DNA of 5,346 nucleotides, from assembly GCA_017420845.1 (NCBI GenBank), contig JAFQOC010000318.1:1-5346 (forward strand), given 5' to 3'. Positions within the stretch are counted from its first letter, which is position 1. Every line of letters begins with the position of its first letter. Origin of the DNA: Clostridia bacterium. GTDB taxonomy: Bacteria; Bacillota; Clostridia; Oscillospirales; CAG-272. Positions 1-5,234 of this stretch are shown piece by piece. Both the position numbers and the translations under genes were made by a program. Below the pieces are notes generated by a model. The model worked only from the letters and a program-made list of their open reading frames with translations. It searched no databases and was not told where the DNA came from.

Positions 1-371
1 AGTACGTCTCCACCTTCCACGCCGGCACCGCGCCCTTCTTCGCCCGTCTGGCCTCTGCCGCTGAGATGACCGTGGCCGAGAAGTTCGACGAGGCTGTGGT
101 CTCCGCCGACACCGCCGTCCAGATCATCACCCCCTCCGCCACCGCCTACCTGCCTCTGGCCGATCTGATCGACTTCGAGAAGGAGAAGGCTCGCCTTGCC
201 TCCGAGATCGCCAAGCTGGAGGGCGAGGTCAAGCGTCTGGAGGGCAAGCTGGGCAACGCAGGCTTCGTGGCCAAGGCTCCCGCCGCCGTCGTCGATGCCG
301 AGAAGGCTAAGCTGGCCGCCGCGCAGGAGAAGCTGGGCGCGACTAAGGCTGCTCTGGCTAAGTTGGGTTAA
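1..371 (+). CDS. valS: Valyl-tRNA synthetase, C-terminal fragment
   Basis: This is the 3' end of a gene that begins before the window; the open frame starts at base 3 and stops with TAA at 369-371. Valyl-tRNA synthetase is the cytoplasmic enzyme that charges tRNA(Val) with valine. The visible ~122 residues match the end of the bacterial enzyme: a short anticodon-binding remnant, the segment YLPLADLIDFEKEKARL, and then a Lys/Glu/Ala/Leu-rich antiparallel coiled coil containing NAGFVAKAPAAVV, close to the family signature N-x-x-F-V-x-K-A-P. In ValRS this coiled-coil arm contacts the tRNA. The catalytic HIGH and KMSKS motifs lie outside the window. The internal ATG at 66 is not the true start, because the frame is open and conserved upstream of it. 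The gene runs convergent to the next one, with a terminator between them. Confidence 0.94.
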   Translation, partial: YVSTFHAGTAPFFARLASAAEMTVAEKFDEAVVSADTAVQIITPSATAYLPLADLIDFEKEKARLASEIAKLEGEVKRLEGKLGNAGFVAKAPAAVVDAEKAKLAAAQEKLGATKAALAKLG

Positions 372-379
372 TAGGAACG

Positions 380-467
380 AGGGGCTCTGCCCCTGACCCC
401 CGCTCAAGGAACTTCTTGAAAGAAGTTCCTTGAGAATCTTCAAGAACTTGAATCAAATATCTTTGAT
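380..467. repeat. Cluster of intergenic hairpins after valS
   Basis: Four inverted repeats follow one another within 88 bases. They are AGGGGC/GCCCCT (380-385/389-394), a perfect 15-bp foldback with almost no loop (403-417/420-434), TTCAAG/CTTGAA (439-444/447-452), and ATCAAA/TTTGAT (452-457/462-467). No reading frame is supported here. The density of near-perfect palindromes suggests a dispersed repeat of the REP/BIME kind rather than a single terminator. None of the first three stems is followed by a long T run. The repeat assignment is inference, since only one copy is visible. Confidence 0.6.
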
Positions 468-472
468 AATTG

Positions 473-507
473 AAAACGCGCCTCTTGGTCGACAAGGGGC
501 GCGTTTT
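473..507. terminator. Bidirectional rho-independent terminator
   Basis: A 15-bp stem (473-487 with 493-507, one G-U pair, loop GTCGA) is GC-rich in the middle. It is bordered by AAAA on the left and TTTT on the right, so it can end transcription on both strands. It sits between the convergent valS and the minus-strand regulator gene, which ends at 524. Confidence 0.85.
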
Positions 508-523
508 GCGCTGAATACTTGAT

Positions 524-937
524 TTATTTCAGTCCGTAATGGGCTTTGACCGTATCGGAGCAGTGAACCTTTCCCTTGACCCGGATGCTCTCCACCGTGG
601 CGAAGAGCTTTTCCTCGTCACAGGCCTTGTCGACGGTCAGGACACCGTACCCGACCAGCTTGATCCGCTCGCCCGTTTGGTACATAGCCTCAACCTCCTT
701 GGCGGTCAGGCCGGATACGCCGATGAACCAGCCGGTCTCCCCGTTTCGCGGGTGGGCGTTGCGCTCAATGATGCCGTCGATCACCGACCGCTCCTCCCGC
801 AGAAGCTCCCGCACCGCCTGATTGATGAAATCACTTCGGTTTGAATAGTACCCGTTGTCCACCAGCAGGTCGATCTGGGATAGGGTAGAGGTGTTGACGT
901 TCACGGATACCTTTTCGCTGAGATTTTCGTTAGACAT
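524..937 (-). CDS. Ribbon-helix-helix (CopG-like) transcriptional regulator
   Basis: The gene encodes a 137-residue protein. Residues 8-50 form a ribbon-helix-helix DNA-binding domain: a beta strand (KVSVNVNT), a first helix (about 18-28), the turn GYYSNRSDFI (29-38), and a second helix (about 34-49, ending AVRELLREE). Such proteins bind palindromic operators as dimers of dimers. Residues 70-137 form a second, strand-rich domain (LVGYGVLTVD, VESIRVKGKVHCSD) that I do not recognise; it may be for sensing or oligomerisation. The size recalls NikR, but the His-rich nickel-binding pattern of the NikR C-terminal domain is absent. The ATG at 937 is preceded by AGGAGGA (minus strand, 945-951) at a 7-nt gap. 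A consensus promoter and a palindrome upstream suggest self-repression. The target beyond its own gene is unknown; the divergent deacetylase gene is the obvious candidate. Confidence 0.86.
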   Translation of the reverse strand: MSNENLSEKVSVNVNTSTLSQIDLLVDNGYYSNRSDFINQAVRELLREERSVIDGIIERNAHPRNGETGWFIGVSGLTAKEVEAMYQTGERIKLVGYGVLTVDKACDEEKLFATVESIRVKGKVHCSDTVKAHYGLK

Positions 938-961
938 GCTCTTCTCCTCCTATAATACATA

Positions 962-981
962 TATGCTCTAATTGGAGCATA
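962..981. promoter_or_regulatory. Palindromic operator candidate for the RHH regulator
   Basis: TATGCTC (962-968) and GAGCATA (975-981) are perfect 7-bp inverted arms around an AATT core. The site begins at the expected transcription start of the minus-strand regulator gene and ends before its ribosome binding site, a typical place for a self-repressing operator. Ribbon-helix-helix proteins commonly bind such sites. That this one does so is inference. It also lies 78 bp before the divergent deacetylase start. Confidence 0.6.
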
Positions 982-986
982 ATTGC

Positions 987-1015
987 ATTATATCACAAAT
1001 GTTCCGATTTGTCAA
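987..1015 (-). promoter_or_regulatory. Consensus sigma-70/sigma-A promoter for the RHH gene
   Basis: Read on the minus strand, TTGACA (1010-1015) and TATAAT (987-992) are separated by exactly 17 bp, both hexamers being perfect matches. The transcription start should fall near 980, giving a leader of about 43 nt to the ATG at 937. Confidence 0.9.
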
Positions 1016-1058
1016 GCCCCACCCTAGAAAAACGATTGTAGAAAGGAATCACCCTACT

Positions 1059-1910
1059 ATGATGATGTACATGCTTTTCCCCGATGCCAAGCGCAAGGCC
1101 CTCACCTTCTCCTACGACGACGGTGTGGAGCAGGATATCCGCCTCATGGAGATCTTCAACAAGCACGGCCTCAAGGGCACCTTCAACCTCAACGGCGAGC
1201 CTCTGCAGACCGCCGAGTACACCTGGCCCGAGGGGACCATCCACCGCCGCGTGGGCTACAAGAAGGCCCTGGAGAGCTACGGCGGCGAGCTGGGCCGTAA
1301 CCACGAGATCGCCATCCACGGCTACACCCACCCCTTCCTGGATCGTATCCCCCGTCCCATTGCCAACTATGAGGTGGCCAAGGACAGAGAGGCTCTGGAG
1401 AAGCTCTTTGGCCGTCTCATCCGTGGCTGTGCCTACCCCATGGGCACCTTCAGCGACATGACGGTGGAGGTCCTCCGCGACAACGATATCGCCTACGCCC
1501 GCACCACCGTGTCCACGGGCAATTTCTCGGTCCCCACCGACTGGCTCCGTATGCCCGCCACCTGCCACCACAACGACCAGCGTCTCTTTGACCTGGCCGA
1601 GACATTCGTGAGCGGCCAGCCCAACGGGTGGGATACCCCCTGGCTCTTCTACGTCTGGGGCCACGCCTACGAGTTTGATGCCAACAACAACTGGGATCGC
1701 ATCGAGAGCTTCTGCGAAAAGGTGGGCGGCCGCGACGACGTCTGGTATGCCACCAACATGGAGATCCATGACTACGTGGAGGCCTACCGCGCCCTGCATT
1801 TCTCGGTGGAAGGGAAGTTCGTTCATAACCCCTCGGCTATTCCCGTGTGGTTCGAGTACGCGGGGGTGACCTGCTGTGTTCAGCCCGGGGAGACCAAAGC
1901 CTTTCGATGA
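1059..1910 (+). CDS. Polysaccharide deacetylase family protein (CE4/NodB fold)
   Basis: The gene encodes 283 residues from the ATG at 1059. CE4 enzymes are metal-dependent hydrolases that remove N- or O-acetyl groups from polysaccharides. Motif 1 is TFSYDDG (16-22), with D20 as likely catalytic base and D21 as a metal ligand. Motif 2 is HGYTHP, with metal-binding H87 and H91. The later segments RGCAYPMG (122-129) and WGHAYEF (200-206, H202) fit the remaining active-site motifs. There is no signal peptide or membrane segment, so the protein looks cytoplasmic, unlike most peptidoglycan deacetylases; its substrate may be a small or intracellular glycan. The frame is open back to 972, but that start would place 29 non-conserved residues over the divergent promoter, whereas AAAGGA (1042-1047) lies 11 nt before 1059. 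ATGs at 1062, 1065 and 1071 are close alternatives. I see no convincing plus-strand promoter upstream. A terminator follows at 1972. Confidence 0.9.
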   Translation: MMMYMLFPDAKRKALTFSYDDGVEQDIRLMEIFNKHGLKGTFNLNGEPLQTAEYTWPEGTIHRRVGYKKALESYGGELGRNHEIAIHGYTHPFLDRIPRPIANYEVAKDREALEKLFGRLIRGCAYPMGTFSDMTVEVLRDNDIAYARTTVSTGNFSVPTDWLRMPATCHHNDQRLFDLAETFVSGQPNGWDTPWLFYVWGHAYEFDANNNWDRIESFCEKVGGRDDVWYATNMEIHDYVEAYRALHFSVEGKFVHNPSAIPVWFEYAGVTCCVQPGETKAFR

Positions 1911-1971
1911 TATTAACGGAAAGTATATAAATAAACATTTTGTTACAATGATTGGCTCAATATGACAAAAA

Positions 1972-2006
1972 GGCTGTCATCCCGTCAACGGATGACAGCC
2001 TTTTTT
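1972..2006. terminator. Bidirectional rho-independent terminator
   Basis: A perfect 11-bp stem (GGCTGTCATCC 1972-1982 with 1990-2000, loop of 7) is preceded by AAAAA and followed by TTTTTT (2001-2006). It serves both the deacetylase gene on its left and the convergent minus-strand gene ending at 2021. The 60 bases between the deacetylase stop and this stem are AT-rich and hold nothing else I can identify. Confidence 0.92.
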
Positions 2007-2020
2007 AAGTTGCGTGAGGG

Positions 2021-2752
2021 TTAGACCGTGCCGTGTGTAGCGCTCAGCAAAACGGCGAGGAAAATGAACAGGATGCCCAAGAGCATCAGGGAGCAGTACA
2101 CGACTCCCAGTACGAAGCCCACAAGACCCCGCTGATCAAATTTGCCGGCGACCCGTCCCATGCATCCGAAGATGATGGCCAGAATGGCGGTGATGGGGGT
2201 CAGACAGGTCAGGCAGAGAAGATTGGCGGCAAAGGAGGCGATACCGAGGATCAGGGAGGCCAGATTGATCTTGCGCTTGTGTGCCAGCGCCGCTTCCTCG
2301 TCGGCGTAGTCGGAGGCATCGTAGGTGGTCACGGGGGTGCTTCGGGAATCTCCGCCCGGGATATCCTCATAGTAGGGCACGCCCTCCTCGGAGAGGGGGG
2401 TATTGCTGTAGACGCCCGGTTGGGTGTCGGCAGGACGCTCGGCTACCCGCTGAGCGTAGATGTTGGTATAATTGCGCTTTTCGGGCGGGGGAGGCGGTGT
2501 GGCGGGGGTGGGACGACCGCCGGGATAGCTGACGGCGCCGCCTGCGTATATGTTGACGTAGGGCCGCTCATGGGGGGCAAGACGGGAGGAGGCGGCATCA
2601 AGGACGGGCTTGGGGGCGGAGGCAGGAGCGGGGCAGGTCTGATCGTCAGGAGAGGGAATTTCGGTGGAATTCTCCTCGGAGAGACCCAGGCGGTTTTGTT
2701 TTTGCAATTCCAGATTTTCGCTTCCGTTGTGGAAGCTGTCGCCATTGTTCAT
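2021..2752 (-). CDS. Proline-rich membrane protein, DUF4190-like
   Basis: The gene encodes a 243-residue protein of unknown function. Residues 1-160 are hydrophilic, probably disordered and cytoplasmic, with a run of six prolines (85-90, PPPPPP) and two copies of a Y-x-N-I-Y-A motif (65-70 and 95-100) exactly 30 residues apart. After a basic stretch (HKRK, 158-161) comes a long hydrophobic block (about 164-198, containing LASLILGIASFAANLL and ITAILAIIFGCMGR). A short KFDQRG loop and a final membrane segment (about 209-236) follow. This layout, with a small-residue helix, G-x-x-x-R and then a [K/R]G-L-x-G-F-V-L-G repeat, resembles the DUF4190 family of small membrane proteins, often found behind disordered proline-rich tails. 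No catalytic motif is visible. The ATG at 2752 has AGGAGA (minus strand, 2759-2764) 6 nt before it and a strong promoter at 2781-2809. The tail may dock partner proteins, but that is inference. Confidence 0.8.
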   Translation of the reverse strand: MNNGDSFHNGSENLELQKQNRLGLSEENSTEIPSPDDQTCPAPASAPKPVLDAASSRLAPHERPYVNIYAGGAVSYPGGRPTPATPPPPPEKRNYTNIYAQRVAERPADTQPGVYSNTPLSEEGVPYYEDIPGGDSRSTPVTTYDASDYADEEAALAHKRKINLASLILGIASFAANLLCLTCLTPITAILAIIFGCMGRVAGKFDQRGLVGFVLGVVYCSLMLLGILFIFLAVLLSATHGTV

Positions 2753-2780
2753 AGGGGATCTCCTTTCGGGGGATAGCTAC

Positions 2781-2809
2781 AGTATAGCACATTTTTTTCG
2801 CACCGTCAA
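2781..2809 (-). promoter_or_regulatory. Promoter for the proline-rich membrane protein gene
   Basis: On the minus strand, TTGACG (2804-2809) and TATACT (2781-2786) are separated by 17 bp, each one base off consensus. The expected start is near 2774, giving a short leader of about 20 nt that carries the ribosome binding site. Confidence 0.85.
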
Positions 2810-2875
2810 GGGGAACGAGCAAAAGTTTGCCGAAAAGTTCTGTGGGCACGTACCTTGCAAATTTCCCGAAAATCA

Positions 2876-2904
2876 TTGACAAGACAGAAAATGTATGGTA
2901 CAAT
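2876..2904 (+). promoter_or_regulatory. Promoter for the structured leader and TerB_N/TerB_C gene
   Basis: TTGACA (2876-2881) is perfect and TACAAT (2899-2904) is one base off consensus, with 17 bp between them. Transcription should start near 2910-2913, about 185 nt before the start codon at 3098. Its -35 box lies 66 bp from that of the divergent promoter; the space holds a small inverted repeat, GCAAA/TTTGC (2819-2830), which could be a binding site. Confidence 0.87.
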
Positions 2905-2910
2905 GATATA

Positions 2911-3097
2911 TTACAGAATACCCCGTAGCCCCTCTGAAAGGAGGCCCGCGTGAAGCTTCAGAGAGCGGAAACCTAACGCTGCCGGTTCACGCTCAAATTC
3001 GACTTAGCTATGGACGAGGTCCATAGTTGTCGTGAGCGACACAGTCGAATTCCAAAGGATAATTGTGCCGCCACAGAGCGGCGGAATGGAGAGTATT
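2911..3097 (+). ncRNA. Structured 5' leader RNA, candidate cis-regulatory element
   Basis: This non-coding stretch between a strong promoter and the ribosome binding site folds almost end to end. Element 1 is CCUCU-GAAA-GGAGG (2931-2944), a stem with a GNRA tetraloop. Element 2 is a perfect 7-bp stem GCGUGAA/UUCACGC (2948-2954/2986-2992) enclosing AGCG/CGCU (2964-2967/2977-2980). Element 3 is a three-way junction with a perfect 9-bp closing stem (2996-3004/3043-3051) and two perfect hairpins (3008-3026 and 3028-3041). Element 4 is a GC-rich hairpin (3068-3072/3080-3084) ending 3 nt before the GGAGAG ribosome binding site (3088-3093). There is no internal T run, so it is probably read through into the coding region. 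I cannot match it to a riboswitch class I know. Reading it as a regulatory RNA is inference from structure and placement. Confidence 0.62.
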
Positions 3098-5011
3098 ATG
3101 TCGAAATGGGATCCCCAAAAGCCCGATACCACTCCGAAATCAAGCCGTCCCGATATGGATGATTTCTGGGACGTGGAAAATCTGCTCCCGAGCCGCCCTA
3201 CCCGCAGGCCTCCGCCTCCTCCCCGTTCCACCCCTGCTGCTGTGGACGTGGAATTGACCCCTCAGATACCGTCACGGTCTGCAGGCGGCGCAGAGCCCGT
3301 CGGCGCCGTACCGTTGACCTGCACGGTAAAGAACGAGGAGAACGGGCATACCCCAACACCCGAAAGCACCGCCGCTGAGGGGACGAGGGACCGCTCCTCC
3401 TCCCACGGCGCGACCGCCCCCGAAGTCAATCGCTACGCTCCTCCCAAAAAGGCCGAGGCAAGTCCCTCCGAGCCGCTGGCGGACTATATTCCCGAGGGGG
3501 CCTTGCTCCACCGTGTCCGTGTGTACGGCTGGCAGGCGAACTATCACTATTTTGACAGCTTTGTGGAGGATGCTCTTCGCTATGACGTCATGCCTGCCCC
3601 CAAGACCGCCGAAAAGGTCACGTTTTTTTCCTACTTTCCCCAGTACGTTCAGTTGAACCGCTCTACCCGCGCCTGGTACCTGTTCTGGCGGGAGCACGTG
3701 CGGAGAGGGCAGTACCCCGATACCGACTACGCCTATATCCTGCTCTACCTGTTTGAGCTCATCAATCTGCCCGTAGCCGATCTCTCCGAGGCTCGCGGCC
3801 GTCGGGATCTCATGGCGGCCACGTGGGTGGCCTACCGCCGCTCCTATCCCCAGTTGGATCACTATATGTGTGAGTGGATGTGCGATTACTGCCTCATTTA
3901 CGGCTTGGCCGCTCCCGTAGATATTCTGGCTACGGCGCTGGATGACATCATCATGGAGAGCCGCCTCAAGGAATTCTACCTGTCTGCCGCCGTCCGCATC
4001 CCCGAGGGGGAGGGCAAGGAGAACCGGAGCACCGCGCTCCAGACCGCGCGGATCCTCATGCGCCATTGCTGTCAGTACGATTACCGCAAATCCAAGTTTG
4101 CGCAGGGCGAGCACAAGGCCCTGTTCGACAGAACCATCCCCGCCGCCGTGGCTCACGTTCTGCCTATGCTTCTGGGGGCGAATGGGCAGAAACCCGCCAT
4201 CTCCATGCTGGATTCCACCGTTACCCGCGATGCCTACACGGGGGCTCTCTGCTCCTACCGCAACAAGCGCAGGATCGAGGTCTCCTACACCTCCTTCTCC
4301 CGCTCTCACGAGCTTCGCTTCCTCATTGGCGATATGGTCAAGCACGTGGAGAACCGTCTGCGCTCCTGGATCGGGGTACGGTCCCGTCTGTCGGTCATGT
4401 CCCTGCCTCTCCCCCTGCGGGATGCGCTGGACGCCTATCTCGCCCCGTTAGAGCCCCCGAAATCCGCTCCTCCCGTGAAGAAAAAGGAGGAGCCCCGCCC
4501 CGCCTACGAGGCGCTGTATGATTTGCCTCGCAAAGAGGTATCCTTGGCAGACGCCGCGGCCATCGAGGCGGATTCCTGGGAAACCACCCGCATTCTGGTG
4601 GAGGCCTTTGAGGGGGAGGGGAACCAAGAAAAGCCCGCGGAGAATGTCCTCGCCGTGGAGCAGGCTTCCGCCAAAGAGACGCCCGCCGCGCCCATGGTGT
4701 CTGTTGATCCAACCACCGCCGCCCTCGTATCTGTCCCTTCCCGCGATGCCAACGAGAGCACCGTGCCCGCCGCGGACTCCCCCCTCGCTCCCTACGCCCC
4801 CTTCATCAAGGCCACTCTGGACGGGGACTCTGCCGCTCTTATCAAAGCCGCCAAGGCCCTCGGTAAGATGCCCGACGCTCTGGCCGACGAGATCAACGCC
4901 CTCACCGCCGACGGGGAGATCGGGGATATCATTCTGGAGGACGACGGCATGGGCGGGTATACCGTCATTGAAGACTATCGCGACGCGGTTGCGGCGATGA
5001 TCCAAGAGTGA
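3098..5011 (+). CDS. TerB_N/TerB_C domain protein
   Basis: The gene encodes 637 residues from the ATG at 3098, chosen because GGAGAG (3088-3093) precedes it. An ATG at 3086 and a GTG at 3032 are in frame but lie inside stable hairpins without a ribosome binding site. Residues 1-135 are proline/serine-rich and probably disordered. Residues about 140-430 match the TerB_N region: FFSYFPQY (176-183), AWYLFWR (192-198), YILLYLFELIN (213-223), and further on RRIEVSY, RSHELRF and ENRLRSWIGVRSRL (391-431). After an Ala/Pro/Glu-rich linker, residues about 485-637 resemble TerB_C: W494, DEIN (597-600), IGD (608-610), IEDY (624-627). TerB-family domains are linked by comparative genomics to tellurite-type stress and phage-defence networks with ATPase partners. 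The usual helical TerB core between the two regions is not evident. No signal peptide or membrane segment is seen, so it is probably cytoplasmic. No partner gene follows in the window, and the molecular function is unknown. Confidence 0.83.
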   Translation: MSKWDPQKPDTTPKSSRPDMDDFWDVENLLPSRPTRRPPPPPRSTPAAVDVELTPQIPSRSAGGAEPVGAVPLTCTVKNEENGHTPTPESTAAEGTRDRSSSHGATAPEVNRYAPPKKAEASPSEPLADYIPEGALLHRVRVYGWQANYHYFDSFVEDALRYDVMPAPKTAEKVTFFSYFPQYVQLNRSTRAWYLFWREHVRRGQYPDTDYAYILLYLFELINLPVADLSEARGRRDLMAATWVAYRRSYPQLDHYMCEWMCDYCLIYGLAAPVDILATALDDIIMESRLKEFYLSAAVRIPEGEGKENRSTALQTARILMRHCCQYDYRKSKFAQGEHKALFDRTIPAAVAHVLPMLLGANGQKPAISMLDSTVTRDAYTGALCSYRNKRRIEVSYTSFSRSHELRFLIGDMVKHVENRLRSWIGVRSRLSVMSLPLPLRDALDAYLAPLEPPKSAPPVKKKEEPRPAYEALYDLPRKEVSLADAAAIEADSWETTRILVEAFEGEGNQEKPAENVLAVEQASAKETPAAPMVSVDPTTAALVSVPSRDANESTVPAADSPLAPYAPFIKATLDGDSAALIKAAKALGKMPDALADEINALTADGEIGDIILEDDGMGGYTVIEDYRDAVAAMIQE

Positions 5012-5054
5012 GGATCATGTAAATTGGGGTTTGTCGGTCTGTTGGTTTGTACTG

Positions 5055-5188
5055 ACCCTTGGGTGTTGCCCTCTCACCCGCCTTTGGCGGGAGCTGTCTC
5101 GCTTCGGCTCGGTCACGACACGGCTCTGACTGCCACTGGCAGTCATTCACTACCGTGTCGCCGCTTCGCTACCCAAAGGGGGAGCCTT
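5055..5188 (-). repeat. Palindromic intergenic repeat, copy 1, with nested insert
   Basis: Read on the minus strand from 5188, this begins AAGGCTCCCCCTTTGGG and ends AGCTCCCGCC...GGCGGGTGAGAGGG (5095-5069), the same beginning and end as the shorter copy at 5235-5278 in the other direction. It contains the hairpin CCCGCC-TTT-GGCGGG (5077-5091). Between the two shared halves lie about 75 extra bases (5096-5170) holding a nested palindrome. The short open frames across it are made of the hairpins themselves and lack ribosome binding sites, so I call no gene. It is probably a non-autonomous dispersed repeat (MITE/REP-like); the mobilising enzyme is not in the window. Confidence 0.62.
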
Positions 5189-5234
5189 GCGTGCCATGGT
5201 TTGAGAGAATCCCTTTCCCGATAAGCGTTTTATA

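Noticed and set aside
524..937. Naming the regulator NikR
   Set aside because: The length fits, but the conserved His/Cys nickel ligands of the NikR C-terminal domain are not present.
951..956. TATAAT on the plus strand as a -10 box for the deacetylase gene
   Set aside because: There is no -35-like hexamer at 16-18 bp, and the bases overlap the ribosome binding region of the minus-strand gene. The deacetylase promoter stays unassigned.
972..1058. Upstream extension of the deacetylase frame, starting at ATG 972
   Set aside because: It would place 29 residues over the divergent promoter and operator, has no ribosome binding site, and adds nothing resembling the family. The ATG at 1059 is better supported.
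993..1826. Long minus-strand frame opposite the deacetylase
   Set aside because: It is a shadow of the GC-rich third-codon pattern of the plus-strand gene, with no ribosome binding site or recognisable domain.
2033..2776. Plus-strand frame opposite the proline-rich membrane protein gene
   Set aside because: It is glycine-rich and runs against the minus-strand gene, which has a promoter, ribosome binding site, membrane segments and terminator.
3032..3097. GTG start at 3032 for the TerB_N/TerB_C protein
   Set aside because: The GTG sits inside a perfect hairpin of the leader, without a ribosome binding site, while GGAGAG precedes the ATG at 3098.
3010..3165. Small leader ORF starting at ATG 3010
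   Set aside because: It starts within an 8-bp stem, has no ribosome binding site, and runs into the main gene in another frame. No regulatory residue run is visible that would suggest attenuation.
3272..4345. 357-codon minus-strand frame opposite the TerB_N/TerB_C gene
   Set aside because: It is low complexity (G/V/H-rich), the typical mirror of a C-ending-codon gene, and has no family motif.
5024..5224. 66-codon plus frame after the TerB_N/TerB_C gene
   Set aside because: It consists almost wholly of the palindromic repeat and has no ribosome binding site.
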